Shown piece by piece: positions 18,764 to 27,737 of a stretch of 64,000 nucleotides of DNA (the first letter of the stretch is position 1; the number at the start of each line of letters is the position of its first letter). Under the pieces are notes generated by a model, which worked only from the letters and a program-made list of their open reading frames with translations, had not been told where the DNA came from and searched no databases. The stretch is taken from contig NZ_FMAR01000003.1 of the NCBI RefSeq assembly GCF_900094705.1, positions 1-64,000 of the forward strand, read 5' to 3'. This stretch comes from Chitinophaga costaii (GTDB lineage: Bacteria; Bacteroidota; Bacteroidia; Chitinophagales; Chitinophagaceae). A program made the translations under genes and the position numbers.

Positions 18764-19678
18764 ATGCCAAACGAACTTCCTCATAGAATAAAAACAATCC
18801 GTGAGTTTCACGATTTCTACGGCTTGCCCGAACCCGAACATCCACTCATTAGTTTGATAACTTTGGATGGGAGTAACCAAGTGGATGGGTTTAATTTGGT
18901 GTTGGATTTTTATTCTATTTCTGTGAAGCGTGGTTTAAATGCTAGACTCAGATACGGTCAACAGGAATATAATTACAATGCAGGCATCATGTTTTTCGTT
19001 GCTCCCAACCAGGTTTACGGTAAGGTAGCAATCAATAAAAAAGAAACTTCAAAAGTATCGGGGTGGATTTTGCTTATTCACCCCGATTTTATTTGGAATA
19101 CGCCCTTCGCCAAAACAATTAAGCAATACGAGTTTTTTGATTATGCTGTGAATGAAGCATTGTTTCTTTCATCCAAAGAAGAAAAAATAATCATCAATCT
19201 TGCTCAAAATATTCAACAAGAGTATGCTGGTAATATTGACAAATTCAGTAAGAAAATAATTATTTCTTATGTTGAAGCTATCCTTAACAATGCAGAGAGA
19301 TTTTACAACCGCCAATTTATAGTCAGAGAAAAATCTAATCACCACATTTTAGAATGCCTGGAGAAGTTGCTTGCAGATTATTTCAACAGCAAAGATTTAA
19401 CAATAAAAGGTTTGCCGACAGTTCAACATATCGCAGATCAATTAAACGTTTCACCAAAGTATTTAAGTCGCTTACTTAAAACCATAACAGGGAAAAGTAC
19501 ACAGCAGATCATTCATGAAAAATTGATTGACAAAGCGAAAGAAAAATTATCAGTAACTAACTTGACAGTAAGTGAAATTGCCTATGAACTAGGGTTTGAG
19601 CATTTACAAAGCTTCTCAAAATTATTCAAAAGCAAAACCAATCAAAGCCCTTTGGAGTTCCGGGCTGGATTTAATTAA
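18764..19678 (+). CDS. AraC-family transcriptional regulator
   Basis: A 304-residue regulator. The N-terminal ~190 residues form a cupin-like effector domain (NYNAGIMFFVAPNQVYG). The C-terminal ~100 residues are an AraC double helix-turn-helix: TVQHIADQLNVSPKYLSRLL, then VSEIAYELGFEHLQSFSKLF and the closing NQSPLEFR. Same strand as the upstream SDR gene, which is its most likely target. Its last bases face an inverted fragment that encodes a second, similar AraC tail. Confidence 0.93.
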   Translation: MPNELPHRIKTIREFHDFYGLPEPEHPLISLITLDGSNQVDGFNLVLDFYSISVKRGLNARLRYGQQEYNYNAGIMFFVAPNQVYGKVAINKKETSKVSGWILLIHPDFIWNTPFAKTIKQYEFFDYAVNEALFLSSKEEKIIINLAQNIQQEYAGNIDKFSKKIIISYVEAILNNAERFYNRQFIVREKSNHHILECLEKLLADYFNSKDLTIKGLPTVQHIADQLNVSPKYLSRLLKTITGKSTQQIIHEKLIDKAKEKLSVTNLTVSEIAYELGFEHLQSFSKLFKSKTNQSPLEFRAGFN

Positions 19679-19689
19679 GGATCCACTGC

Positions 19690-19855
19690 TACTATTCAAT
19701 GGCATAATGACCTTAACTCCAGAAGGGAGCTGTGTTTTGGCTATAACTAACCAGCTAAAAGATTGCAGATGTTCAAACCCTAGTTTGTAAGCAATCTTGC
19801 TCAGAGACAGGTCGCTGGTGGATATTCTTTCTTTAGCTTTTTCTATTAATTCCAT
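19690..19855 (-). pseudogene. inverted AraC C-terminal fragment
   Basis: Minus-strand frame encoding ELIEKAKERISTSDLSLSKI and AYKLGFEHLQSFS, closely similar to the C-terminal HTH of the AraC gene ending at 19678. After that the match decays (KTQLPSG where KTNQSPLEF is expected). Only the second HTH helix pair survives; there is no effector domain or first HTH. It looks like the tail of a paralogous AraC gene left tail-to-tail with the intact one after deletion. Confidence 0.6.
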
Positions 19856-19883
19856 TCCTCTAGTCGCAATTACTTATTTCATG

Positions 19884-20792
19884 TCAACGGAATTTTTTCA
19901 TGTAAGATTTGGGCGAACATCCTACAAAACGTTTGAATACCGCGGCAAATGAACTTTCCGCATCATAACCCAGTGAAACAGCAATTTCATACAGGCTTTT
20001 GGTGCCCGACTTTAGTGCTTCCCTGGCAATTAATATTCTCCATTGGGTTAAATAATCCATGGGGGATAGCCCTATCACCTCTTTAAATTTTAAGGCAAAT
20101 CCTGAGCGCGACATACCCGCGATTGTTCCAAGCTCCGCCACGGTCCATTTGTGTGCTGGTTGGGTATGTATTGCTTCCAATGCTTGCCTAATTTGAGGCA
20201 TGGATAAGGCTGCCATCCAGCCATGTAGTTTATTTGGGGAAGTGGATAGATATACGCGCAGCGTTTGAATCAGCATCATCGGCGCAAGATATTCCATCAT
20301 TATATTTCTGCCTGGCATGTTATTCAAAAACTCTATGTTAAACCTTTCCAATCCCCAACGGAGTACAGTTGCCTGGTCCCTGTCTTCCGGTACATGCACC
20401 ACTGGTGGCAATTGTCCAAATAAAAACCGGGTGTGTTCTGCCTCAAAATGAAACCTTGCTCCGATCAGAAAAAAATCTCCTCCATCATTACATAGGGCGG
20501 TATTGTTTACTGCATTTTCATAGATCGTTTCGGAAGGAATTTTAGGGATAGTAAGGTCATTGGCAAGCATAAACCTGCGCCCACTGGTAAGCAGAAAGCA
20601 ATCGCCCGCTTGCAGGGAGTAGATCTGTTCATCACCTTCAACTTGCAACTGGCATTGACCCTTAATCACTGCATTAAACTTAATGCCGCCATGTGCTGGA
20701 AATTGTATAGCCCATTTACCACCCGCATTTAACCCGGCCGCAACAAATGTTTGTGGCTTTAACATCGACAATACGCTGGAAAGTGTATCCAT
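19884..20792 (-). CDS. AraC-family regulator with cupin effector domain
   Basis: A 302-residue regulator of the type that pairs an N-terminal cupin domain (about 20-180; GGIKFNAVIKGQCQLQVEG, FLLTSGRRFML) with an AraC HTH at about 200-300. HTH landmarks are WTVAELGTIAGMSRSGFALKF, GLSPMDYLTQWRI, LYEIAVSLGYDAESSFAAVF and CSPKSYMK. It diverges from an SDR gene (20890) across a 97-base gap, the classic arrangement for a regulator controlling its neighbour. Confidence 0.93.
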   Translation of the reverse strand: MDTLSSVLSMLKPQTFVAAGLNAGGKWAIQFPAHGGIKFNAVIKGQCQLQVEGDEQIYSLQAGDCFLLTSGRRFMLANDLTIPKIPSETIYENAVNNTALCNDGGDFFLIGARFHFEAEHTRFLFGQLPPVVHVPEDRDQATVLRWGLERFNIEFLNNMPGRNIMMEYLAPMMLIQTLRVYLSTSPNKLHGWMAALSMPQIRQALEAIHTQPAHKWTVAELGTIAGMSRSGFALKFKEVIGLSPMDYLTQWRILIAREALKSGTKSLYEIAVSLGYDAESSFAAVFKRFVGCSPKSYMKKFR

Positions 20793-20889
20793 CTATTAAG
20801 AATTGGACGATTAATAAGAAAATTTGGACACCTGGGTAACTGGAAACCAAAGGTATGCAGGTAATTTAGCTTATCAATCAAGATAAAGG

Positions 20890-21849
20890 ATGAAGACTAA
20901 AAACTTACAAAAGCCATTGCACAGTGGTTTCAACAAAAACTCCACTGCCAGTGAAGTCTTGCGGGGAATTTCGCTTTGGGGAAAGGTGGTGGTCATTACG
21001 GGTGGTCATTCGGGTATTGGCCTGGAAAGTACAAGGGCTATGGCTGGTGCAGGGGCGCACGTGATCGTAGGGGCCAGGAATGTGGTGGCGGCTGGCGAAG
21101 CGTTAGCCGGCATAAAGGACGTGGAAATATTACCCCTTGATCTGGCACACCTCGACAGTGTTCAGCGGTTTGCATCTGGCATTGTAGCAGCTCATTCCCA
21201 TGTACACATCCTGATGAACAATGCTGGTATTATGGCCTGCCCTGAGCAAAGAATAGGGCCCGGCAGATGGGAGTCGCAATTTGCTATAAATCATCTGGCG
21301 CATTTCGTGCTCGTGCAATTGTTGTGGCCAGTGCTTACTGGCGGTTCAAGGGTAATTGTTACATCCTCCGCCGGTCATCATCTGAGTGCTATTCGTTGGG
21401 ATGATATTCAATTCCTCCATGGATATGATAAATGGCTGGCTTACGGTCAATCAAAAACTGCCAATGTGCTTTTTTCTGTTCAGTTAGACCATTTGGGTAA
21501 GGCGGAGGGAGTGCGATCATTTTCCCTGCATCCGGGCAAGATACTAACGCCATTACAACGCTACCTTACCCAACAGGAAATGGTGAATGAGGGATGGATA
21601 GATGAACAGGGTAATCTTTCCGACCCAACGTTTAAAACAACTGCGCAGGGTGCGGCCACGCAGGTGTGGGCGGCTACTGCGCCCATGTTAGCAGATCTTG
21701 GTGGTTTGTATTGTGAGGATTGCAATATTGCGCCCATTGCCGGGGATGGAAGTTTTGCCGGTGTTAGCAGTCATGCTATAGACCCAGCACAGGCCGGGCG
21801 CTTATGGAATCTGTCGGCAGCCATGACGGGTTTCGGGAAAAGTGTTTAG
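20890..21849 (+). CDS. SDR-family oxidoreductase (retinol-dehydrogenase-like)
   Basis: A 319-residue NAD(P)-dependent dehydrogenase with all SDR motifs: TGGHSGIG near residue 37, DLAHL, MNNAGIM, a Ser in VTSSAGHH and YGQSK as the catalytic Tyr/Lys. The size and the FAINHLAHFVL segment resemble WW-oxidoreductase/retinol-dehydrogenase-like members. The stop lies immediately before the convergent AraC gene's stop at 21850, with no spacer. Likely controlled by the divergent AraC regulator. Confidence 0.92.
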   Translation: MKTKNLQKPLHSGFNKNSTASEVLRGISLWGKVVVITGGHSGIGLESTRAMAGAGAHVIVGARNVVAAGEALAGIKDVEILPLDLAHLDSVQRFASGIVAAHSHVHILMNNAGIMACPEQRIGPGRWESQFAINHLAHFVLVQLLWPVLTGGSRVIVTSSAGHHLSAIRWDDIQFLHGYDKWLAYGQSKTANVLFSVQLDHLGKAEGVRSFSLHPGKILTPLQRYLTQQEMVNEGWIDEQGNLSDPTFKTTAQGAATQVWAATAPMLADLGGLYCEDCNIAPIAGDGSFAGVSSHAIDPAQAGRLWNLSAAMTGFGKSV

Positions 21850-22668
21850 TTATGCCTTAGACGACAGGTGAGATGGTGTCATGCCAAACGCTTTTTTGAA
21901 AGCGAATGAAAAATGCGATAAATCCTTAAAACCTACTTCCAGGTACACATCCGAAGATCGCCATCCTTTTTCTTTAAGCAGGTAATAGGCGTCCTGTAAC
22001 CGCTTGTGCTGCAACCAACGGTTGGGAGACATATGAAATATTTTTTCGAAATCCCTTTTAAAGCTGGCCAGGCTACGTCCTGTAAGGAAAGCGAAGCGGT
22101 TGAGGTCTACGTTGAATTTATAATGCGCATTCATGTATCCTTCCAAATCTATTTTGCCAGGTGGACTAAAGTCGAATAACAAATCTTTTAGTGCCGGGTT
22201 TATTTGCAACAATATCATCACGGCTTCTTTTACTTTAATGGAAGTGAGGCCGGGATTAATCTCACCCGTACTGTTCAGGTAAGGCGAAAGCGTTTCAATG
22301 TAATTGGAGAGTAGTAAGTTGTTTTTTAGTTTCAATATGGTATCGCCGCTCCAGGGCTGGGAGGGTTGCAGGTTGTGTTCCTGGGCCAGGCTGCGCAGCG
22401 TGTTTTCGTCGATGGCGATGGATACCGATTTAAATTCGCCATCTGGTGGTGGCATCTTAATATAACGGGCCAGCTGGTTCTTGCGGAAGAAATATAAATC
22501 ACCTTCCTGGAAAGTAAAGGTTTTATCCCCCACGGTGGTTTCAGAACGTCCGGAGATTACATGACTCAGCACGTGTACCAACACAAAAGATTCGCCTTCC
22601 CTGTTTTGCTGCGTGTAACAGGAATAAAATATATGGGGCATTAAGCTAAGATCTGTAGTGGCCTGCAT
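21850..22668 (-). CDS. AraC-family transcriptional regulator
   Basis: A 272-residue regulator. The N-terminal domain (about 10-130) is a cupin-like fold (HVISGRSETTVGDKTFTFQ, LYFFRKNQLARY). The AraC HTH occupies about 170-272: FNVDLNRFAFLTGRSLASFKR, HMSPNRWLQHKRLQDAYYLL, YLEVGFKDLSHFSFAFKKAF and MTPSHL. Same strand as the SDR gene 95 bases upstream. This is the third AraC gene within 4 kb, and its HTH differs clearly from the other two. Confidence 0.92.
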   Translation of the reverse strand: MQATTDLSLMPHIFYSCYTQQNREGESFVLVHVLSHVISGRSETTVGDKTFTFQEGDLYFFRKNQLARYIKMPPPDGEFKSVSIAIDENTLRSLAQEHNLQPSQPWSGDTILKLKNNLLLSNYIETLSPYLNSTGEINPGLTSIKVKEAVMILLQINPALKDLLFDFSPPGKIDLEGYMNAHYKFNVDLNRFAFLTGRSLASFKRDFEKIFHMSPNRWLQHKRLQDAYYLLKEKGWRSSDVYLEVGFKDLSHFSFAFKKAFGMTPSHLSSKA

Positions 22669-22762
22669 ACTTCAAAATTAATAAAGAAACGGGAGGGTGC
22701 CGCGAACTTTACACAGCGGCACCCTGCCGTGAAAAATGAGTGCGGTTGTCCGGGGCACAGGA

Positions 22763-23644
22763 TTAGGCCTTCGGCAACATTTTCTTATAAATCTCAGATT
22801 CCAGGAAATTAGTGGCGTCATCGTGATCGGTAGAAATGCTTACAGGTATCCATTGTTCAAAGGCGGCGTCGCGTTCGGCATTCGCTTGTTTCAGGAAACC
22901 TACGGCATCGCTACCCAATACCAGGTGTACGGGGGGAGCGGGATGTGCTGCGAGTGCAATAATTACCTTGGCGGCCTTACCGGGATCGCCCTGGGGAACA
23001 AAGCTGCCACTGCGCAGCAGGTTTTTCATAAAGCCTACAGAAGCTTCATAACCGGCTACTTCAGGTGCAAAACTCATGGAGGCACCACCCCAGTCTGTAC
23101 GGAAGCCACCCGGTTCTACGCTGGTCACAAAAATACCCAGGTGTGCTACTTCTTTGGCAAGGCTTTCACTGAAACCGCTTAGGCCAAATTTGGCAGCCTG
23201 GTACATGGTGAGTCCTGCGTTGCCGGTACGGCCACCAATGGAACTAATCTGCAAAATGCGGCCATTGCCTTGCTTACGCATATAAGGCAATACCAGGCGG
23301 GTGAGTTCAATGGGTGCGTACAAATTAGTTTCAAGCTGGCTGCGCACCTGCTCTTCGGTATAGGCTTCAGCGGCGCCGGTAATGCCGAAACCGGCATTGT
23401 TTACCAAAACATCTATACGGCCAAAGCGGGCAATGGTATCGGCTACAACCTGTCGGGCCTTGAGATAATCGGTTACGTCTAACTGGAGGGGCAGCAATTG
23501 ATCGGGGTATTTGTTTAACAGATCGTCCAGTTGCGAAATGTTGCGGGCAGTAGCCGCTACCTTGTCGCCCGTGGCGAGTACTGCTGCGGCGAGGCTGCGT
23601 CCAAGTCCTTTGGAGCTGCCGGTAATAAACCAAACCTTATTCAT
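22763..23644 (-). CDS. SDR-family oxidoreductase
   Basis: A 293-residue short-chain dehydrogenase: TGSSKGLGRSLA (8-19), DVTD, LVNNAGFGITG, Ser in ISSIGGR, and YQAAK as the catalytic Tyr/Lys. The EPGGFRTDWGG stretch and a C-terminal extension (SDAVGFLKQANAERDAAFEQW) are typical of the cytosolic SDRs that are common next to AraC regulators in Bacteroidota and Proteobacteria. Substrate unknown. Confidence 0.92.
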   Translation of the reverse strand: MNKVWFITGSSKGLGRSLAAAVLATGDKVAATARNISQLDDLLNKYPDQLLPLQLDVTDYLKARQVVADTIARFGRIDVLVNNAGFGITGAAEAYTEEQVRSQLETNLYAPIELTRLVLPYMRKQGNGRILQISSIGGRTGNAGLTMYQAAKFGLSGFSESLAKEVAHLGIFVTSVEPGGFRTDWGGASMSFAPEVAGYEASVGFMKNLLRSGSFVPQGDPGKAAKVIIALAAHPAPPVHLVLGSDAVGFLKQANAERDAAFEQWIPVSISTDHDDATNFLESEIYKKMLPKA

Positions 23645-23806
23645 GGTGTTCGTTTTTTTATACCAGCAAAGTAAGGATGGAACAAGAGGTTAAATTTTGT
23701 TTAAAAGCTCAATGTGTTTTGTTCAAAAGCTCAATTAAATAGTTGGCGGATTATCCTCGTGATTTAAGCTGCTATTGTTATCCCGGCAAAACCAGTGCAG
23801 AGTGGG

Positions 23807-26275
23807 TCAATACAGTCCTCCCATCAATGGATCGCTGATAGAGGCTTTACCATTCTCTAAATGACCTGCATACCGTTGCGTATAATGGGGATGTCCGGCT
23901 ACGCTAAGTTCCAGGTCGTACCAGCCATGGGTGGAGGAAAGGTCCCAGCTTAGCAGTGAGTGAGCGCCGGCAGCCAGTTGGGTGCTGCGTTTGCCTCCAT
24001 GATAGCTTTTATCAGTCACCGTAATCTGTAAGGGGGTGCTACTGTTATTGCGGCATTGCAACACGAAACTGCTGGTGAGGGCAAGGGGCTTTTTAATATG
24101 GTCTTCATAAGCGTTGGTTACGGTGAGTGCCGGGTTTTGCGCATTGCCTGCAAACGCGCGGTAGAAGCCATTGGGGCCATGTACTTGCAGGAAGTAATTG
24201 CCCTGCTCAAACAGCTCGCTTTGCCATTGGTCCGTCAGCTGATCGCCAGGCTTCACGGCATAGTTGCGGATCTGTGGGGCCTGGTCTTTTACGTTCCAGG
24301 CATACACGTTAAACGGCGCACCTACAGACGACGTGCCGGTTTGCAGGATGATTTCAAATGCATTTTTTGCGGCATTAAAATTACCATCAGCATATAATGC
24401 GTAGGGTAATGCGCAGGCGGTACGAGTGCCTTTTTCTTGTTTAGGCAAAATCGTATGGAAGGCCGGAGACTGCTGTATACTGGCAATCTGCGCGGCGTTC
24501 AGGGCTGTGAAATCATCTGGTATATTTTTGAATTGGGCTTTGTGAATGCTTTCCAGGAAAGCTTCTCTTTCCAATGGCGGTGGCGTGATGATCTTTTCTC
24601 CATGGTAAGGGCGGAACACCGAAGTAAGATCGCCCGACACGGTGCGCCGCCATTCGCTGATATTGTTTTCCTTTACGGGTTGCCCGGTTTTATGCACCAG
24701 GAATTTTTCGAGGAATTGCAGGGAAGAGGTATGATCAAATACCTGCGAATTTACCCATCCGCCACGGCTCCAGGGCGATGCCACCACCATGGGTACCCGG
24801 TAGCCAAGGCCAATAGGGCTTTCGCGTATATCATCTCCTTTGCCCGACTGCTGACCGCGCAGCACATATTCGAGCGATGTGTTGATGCCCTGCGATGTAT
24901 GGCCGGTTGCTGGCGCACCAGGACGGGGCGCTACAAAGGGCGGTACGTGATCGAAGTAGCCATCGTTTTCATCATAGGTAAGGATAAAAATTGTTTTCTT
25001 CCATACCTCCGGGTTCTGCGTCAGGATGTCCAATACTTCGCTTACATACCAGGCCCCATACCAGGGGGCGGAGGGATGGTCGGAAAAATTTTCCGGGGCC
25101 ACTATCCAGGATACCAGTGGCAACGCTCCGTTTTTTACATCGGTGCGGAATTGATGCAGTACATCGCCTTTTGGTACTTTCAGCGCGCGGGACGTGCCGT
25201 TGTCGTCATACTGGAGCGTGGTTACCTTGTGAAAATCCGGGTCGTTTTTGTTGGTGCTGAAGGCTTTTTCATGCAGGTTTTTTTCCGTGTTGGTAAGCGC
25301 ATTATAAGCTTGTGTGGTATACAACTTTTGCGCGGCCTGCACTTGTTCCAATTCTTTTTGCAGGGCGGTGGCTTTTGCGGGGTCATTGGTTGCTTGTTGG
25401 AGGCGGCTTTGCAAGGAGGTTACCTGCCGCTGCAAGAAGGCTATATGACTGGCGGAGAGGCGAACATGATATTGAGTGAAGTATTCCAGCGGGTTGTCGC
25501 CAAAATTAGCCAGCCAGGGTTCTGCTTCATCCCCCAGTCCTACGCCTGCATTGATCTCGTTCTGATACACTTTCCAGGAAATATGATGGGCTTCCAGTTC
25601 CTCGGGAAAGGTAGGCCAGCTTACCAACGTATTGTCGTCGGCGTCTTCGTTCCATACCTTGGCTTCCGCTTCTGGATTGGGTTCCGGGCGGATGGTGCCG
25701 GTCCAGAAAAACAGCCGGTTGGGCGTGGTGCCAGTTAGCGAGGAACAGAAATGCTGATCGCAAACCGTGAAGGCATCTGCCAGGGAATAATAAAAAGGGA
25801 GGTCTTCGCGGGTGTGGTAGCCCAGCGTGAGCGGCATGTTTTGATATGCAGTATCACCAGACTGTTTTACTTCCAGCCAGCGGTCGTAACGGCCATTATT
25901 GCGGGCATCCACCTGGTTAGTCCAGGTGTGGGGCAGGGAATGCATCCAGGTGGCTTTCGTATCTTTTATGTTGAGCCGGAAGGGTGCGTAGGTATGGCCC
26001 GCCTTGTCTGTTTGCAACCATACGGGATTGCCATTGGGTAAGCGAATGGCGCGGGGGTCATTAAAACCGCGTACGCCGCGCAAGGTGCCGTAAGCGTGAT
26101 CAAAAGACCGGTTTTCCTGCATGAGCAATACTACGTGTTCCGCGTCCATAAAGGTGCTGCCTGGGGCGGGATCTATGGCTAGTGCTTTTTGTATGGCGGG
26201 TGGTAGCATACCTGCCAGCCCTACACTTCCTGAGAGTAGGGCTGCCTTCTTTAAAAAGTCTCTTCTGGTGTCCAT
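23807..26275 (-). CDS. Tat-exported phosphocholine-specific phospholipase C
   Basis: An 822-residue phosphoesterase of the PlcN/PlcH family. The N-terminus is a twin-arginine signal (DTRRDFLKKAALLSGSVGLAG). The catalytic domain (about 45-560) shows VLLMQENRSFDHAYG, SLTGTTPNRLFFWTG, TYDENDGYFDHVPPF and VVASPWSRGGW. A coiled-coil insertion (QVTSLQSRLQQA) lies in the middle. The C-terminal ~200 residues look like the two beta-domains (DUF756) usual for this family. It hydrolyses phosphatidylcholine or sphingomyelin outside the cytoplasm, probably for phosphate or choline acquisition. A 433-codon antisense frame over it is a shadow. Confidence 0.93.
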   Translation of the reverse strand: MDTRRDFLKKAALLSGSVGLAGMLPPAIQKALAIDPAPGSTFMDAEHVVLLMQENRSFDHAYGTLRGVRGFNDPRAIRLPNGNPVWLQTDKAGHTYAPFRLNIKDTKATWMHSLPHTWTNQVDARNNGRYDRWLEVKQSGDTAYQNMPLTLGYHTREDLPFYYSLADAFTVCDQHFCSSLTGTTPNRLFFWTGTIRPEPNPEAEAKVWNEDADDNTLVSWPTFPEELEAHHISWKVYQNEINAGVGLGDEAEPWLANFGDNPLEYFTQYHVRLSASHIAFLQRQVTSLQSRLQQATNDPAKATALQKELEQVQAAQKLYTTQAYNALTNTEKNLHEKAFSTNKNDPDFHKVTTLQYDDNGTSRALKVPKGDVLHQFRTDVKNGALPLVSWIVAPENFSDHPSAPWYGAWYVSEVLDILTQNPEVWKKTIFILTYDENDGYFDHVPPFVAPRPGAPATGHTSQGINTSLEYVLRGQQSGKGDDIRESPIGLGYRVPMVVASPWSRGGWVNSQVFDHTSSLQFLEKFLVHKTGQPVKENNISEWRRTVSGDLTSVFRPYHGEKIITPPPLEREAFLESIHKAQFKNIPDDFTALNAAQIASIQQSPAFHTILPKQEKGTRTACALPYALYADGNFNAAKNAFEIILQTGTSSVGAPFNVYAWNVKDQAPQIRNYAVKPGDQLTDQWQSELFEQGNYFLQVHGPNGFYRAFAGNAQNPALTVTNAYEDHIKKPLALTSSFVLQCRNNSSTPLQITVTDKSYHGGKRSTQLAAGAHSLLSWDLSSTHGWYDLELSVAGHPHYTQRYAGHLENGKASISDPLMGGLY

Positions 26276-26366
26276 AGGTTAAAAATAGGGGCATTCCCGG
26301 ATAAAAACTATACATGGGCTAATAAGATGTATTAAATCTGAATTAAGATATTTATGCAGCATCTAT

Positions 26367-27054
26367 TTACGCAATGTGAGCCTGTGGGGCCTTGCGACCA
26401 TTTTTTTCCAGCATGATGCTCACCATATGTTGCTGGTTGGGCGTGTGGATGGTAGCTTCTAATATGGTATAGTGGTTAATGTCTTCATCACCTGGATCGC
26501 CATACAGGAAGAACTTATCCAACTTTCCATCTTTATCGCGGCGAAAACACACGGTACTGGTTTCGCTGGCATCATGCATTTCTTTTTTGTCGCGGTACGT
26601 TTCAGCATGGTCGCGGATATTTTTATGGTAATCGTTAAAGATTACATAATCAGTATGCAGCGGAAGGTATCTTCCAGGTAGTTGTGATAGGTTACCTTAA
26701 GATGTGCTGGGTCTATGTAAGACATCATCATTACATAATTGCGGCTTTTGTATTTTATGGATCTTTCAGTATTCAGATTTTTGGCATTGGTAATGGTGAG
26801 CAGCCGGATCGTTTGGTTGGCCGCATCGTACTGAATGCCGTACTGCGCGTCTTTAAACCCTTTGGTATAGCCTAACACTTCATGCTGGAAGACTTTGGTG
26901 CCTTTGGCCAGCAGTAGTAGCCGATTAGTGCTATTATCTGGCTCTTCAAAAGCTTTGCTCAGGTATACTTTGGGCGTTTGAGCCAGTGCTGGTAAACAGG
27001 CTGTTAATGTGAGGCTAACAAATAAATAAAACGGGTGTATAGAGGGGGAATATT
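26367..27054 (-). pseudogene. broken gene for a secreted protein of unknown function
   Basis: The minus strand encodes a signal peptide (FYLFVSLTLTACLPALAQ) followed by TPKVYLSKAFEEPD, then VLGYTKGFKDAQYGIQYD and more, ending at a stop after EDTFRCILIM. The sequence continues in another frame as LHTDYVIFNDYHKNIRDHAE and on to LEKNGRKAPQAHIA, so one frameshift lies near 26660-26680. No ATG, GTG or TTG is found at the expected start (frame opens after TAA, then TAC AAA AAA), suggesting a second lesion in the A-run. Intact it would be ~225 residues; family not recognised. Confidence 0.65.
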
Positions 27055-27141
27055 TTTTGTATTAAAGATAGTTATAGGAAACACATATCATATTAAATTA
27101 AATATTAATATTTATGATTTTAGATGGAAACTTATATTCAG

Positions 27142-27173
27142 TTTGTTTAATTAAAAATGATTTTCTACTTTTG
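27142..27173 (+). promoter_or_regulatory. Bacteroidota promoter of tRNA-Pro
   Basis: TTTG at 27142-27145 (-33) and TACTTTTG at 27166-27173 (-7, TAnnTTTG), 20 bases apart, about 50 bases upstream of the tRNA. Both boxes match the consensus exactly. Confidence 0.8.
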
Positions 27174-27221
27174 CACTCCGCAAGGGAATTGAGGTATAGC
27201 TGAGATTTACTGGCGAGGGAA

Positions 27222-27296
27222 CGGGATGTAGCGTAGTCCGGTCATCGCGCCTGGTTTGGGACCAGGAGGTCGCAAGTTCGAATCTTGCCATCCCGA
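27222..27296 (+). tRNA. tRNA-Pro (anticodon TGG)
   Basis: Cloverleaf readable by eye. The acceptor stem CGGGATG pairs with CATCCCG (27289-27295), with A as discriminator. The anticodon stem CCTGG/CCAGG encloses loop TTTGGGA with anticodon TGG at 27257-27259. The T-arm is GCAAG/CTTGC with loop TTCGAAT. The 3' CCA is not encoded, as usual in this phylum. It reads proline codons CCA/CCN. Confidence 0.96.
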
Positions 27297-27302
27297 CTTA
27301 AG

Positions 27303-27337
27303 AAGCCTTACAGTGTAAAAACTGTGAGGCTTTTTTT
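27303..27337 (+). terminator. rho-independent terminator of tRNA-Pro
   Basis: Stem AAGCCTTACAGT with ACTGTGAGGCTT (one G-T pair), loop GTAAAA, then a run of T. Directly follows the tRNA. Confidence 0.9.
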
Positions 27338-27377
27338 ATGGCTGAAATGCAATGCTGGCATGGGTTTGCTTTGAAAA

Positions 27378-27737
27378 TTAATACGCTTGGATCAAGACAT
27401 CTGCCGGAATATTCAATTTCTCCATCAACTTACGGATCATCGTTAAGTTTAATTTCCTTTTCCCAGACAGGATTTCTGATTTTCTGGAACGATAACCTAA
27501 AATGTCAGATAATTCCGCTTCAGACATATTCATTTGAGCTAAACGGAATTTAATAGCTTCCAGCGGATTAGGCTTAGGAATAGGATAATGTTCATTTTCG
27601 TATGCTTTAATCAAAATAGACAGAATTTCCAATTCATCAGACTCTTTGGAATCCGGCCTCAGATTTTTTTGCATCAGCGTATAAGCACGGTCTAACGCGT
27701 CTTCGTACTGCTGACTATTTTTTATTGGTTTTAGCAT
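27378..27737 (-). CDS. higA: HigA-like antitoxin (XRE HTH)
   Basis: A 119-residue protein with an N-terminal helical segment and a C-terminal helix-turn-helix (about 65-115; LAQMNMSEAELSDILGYRSR, then KSEILSGKRKLNLTMIRKL) characteristic of HigA antitoxins. Its start overlaps the end of the toxin gene by 23 bases; toxin-first order is the HigBA signature. It would neutralise HigB and repress the shared promoter. Confidence 0.88.
   Translation of the reverse strand: MLKPIKNSQQYEDALDRAYTLMQKNLRPDSKESDELEILSILIKAYENEHYPIPKPNPLEAIKFRLAQMNMSEAELSDILGYRSRKSEILSGKRKLNLTMIRKLMEKLNIPADVLIQAY

Noticed and set aside
24437..25738. 433-codon plus-strand frame over the phospholipase C gene
   Set aside because: It is fully antisense to a gene with strong family motifs, shows no motif of its own, and is rich in residues typical of shadow frames (Arg, Gly, Phe, Cys).
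27280..27296. tRNA-Pro 3' end as an attachment site
   Set aside because: I found no second copy of the 3' end within the window and no intact integrase, so no att site can be claimed.
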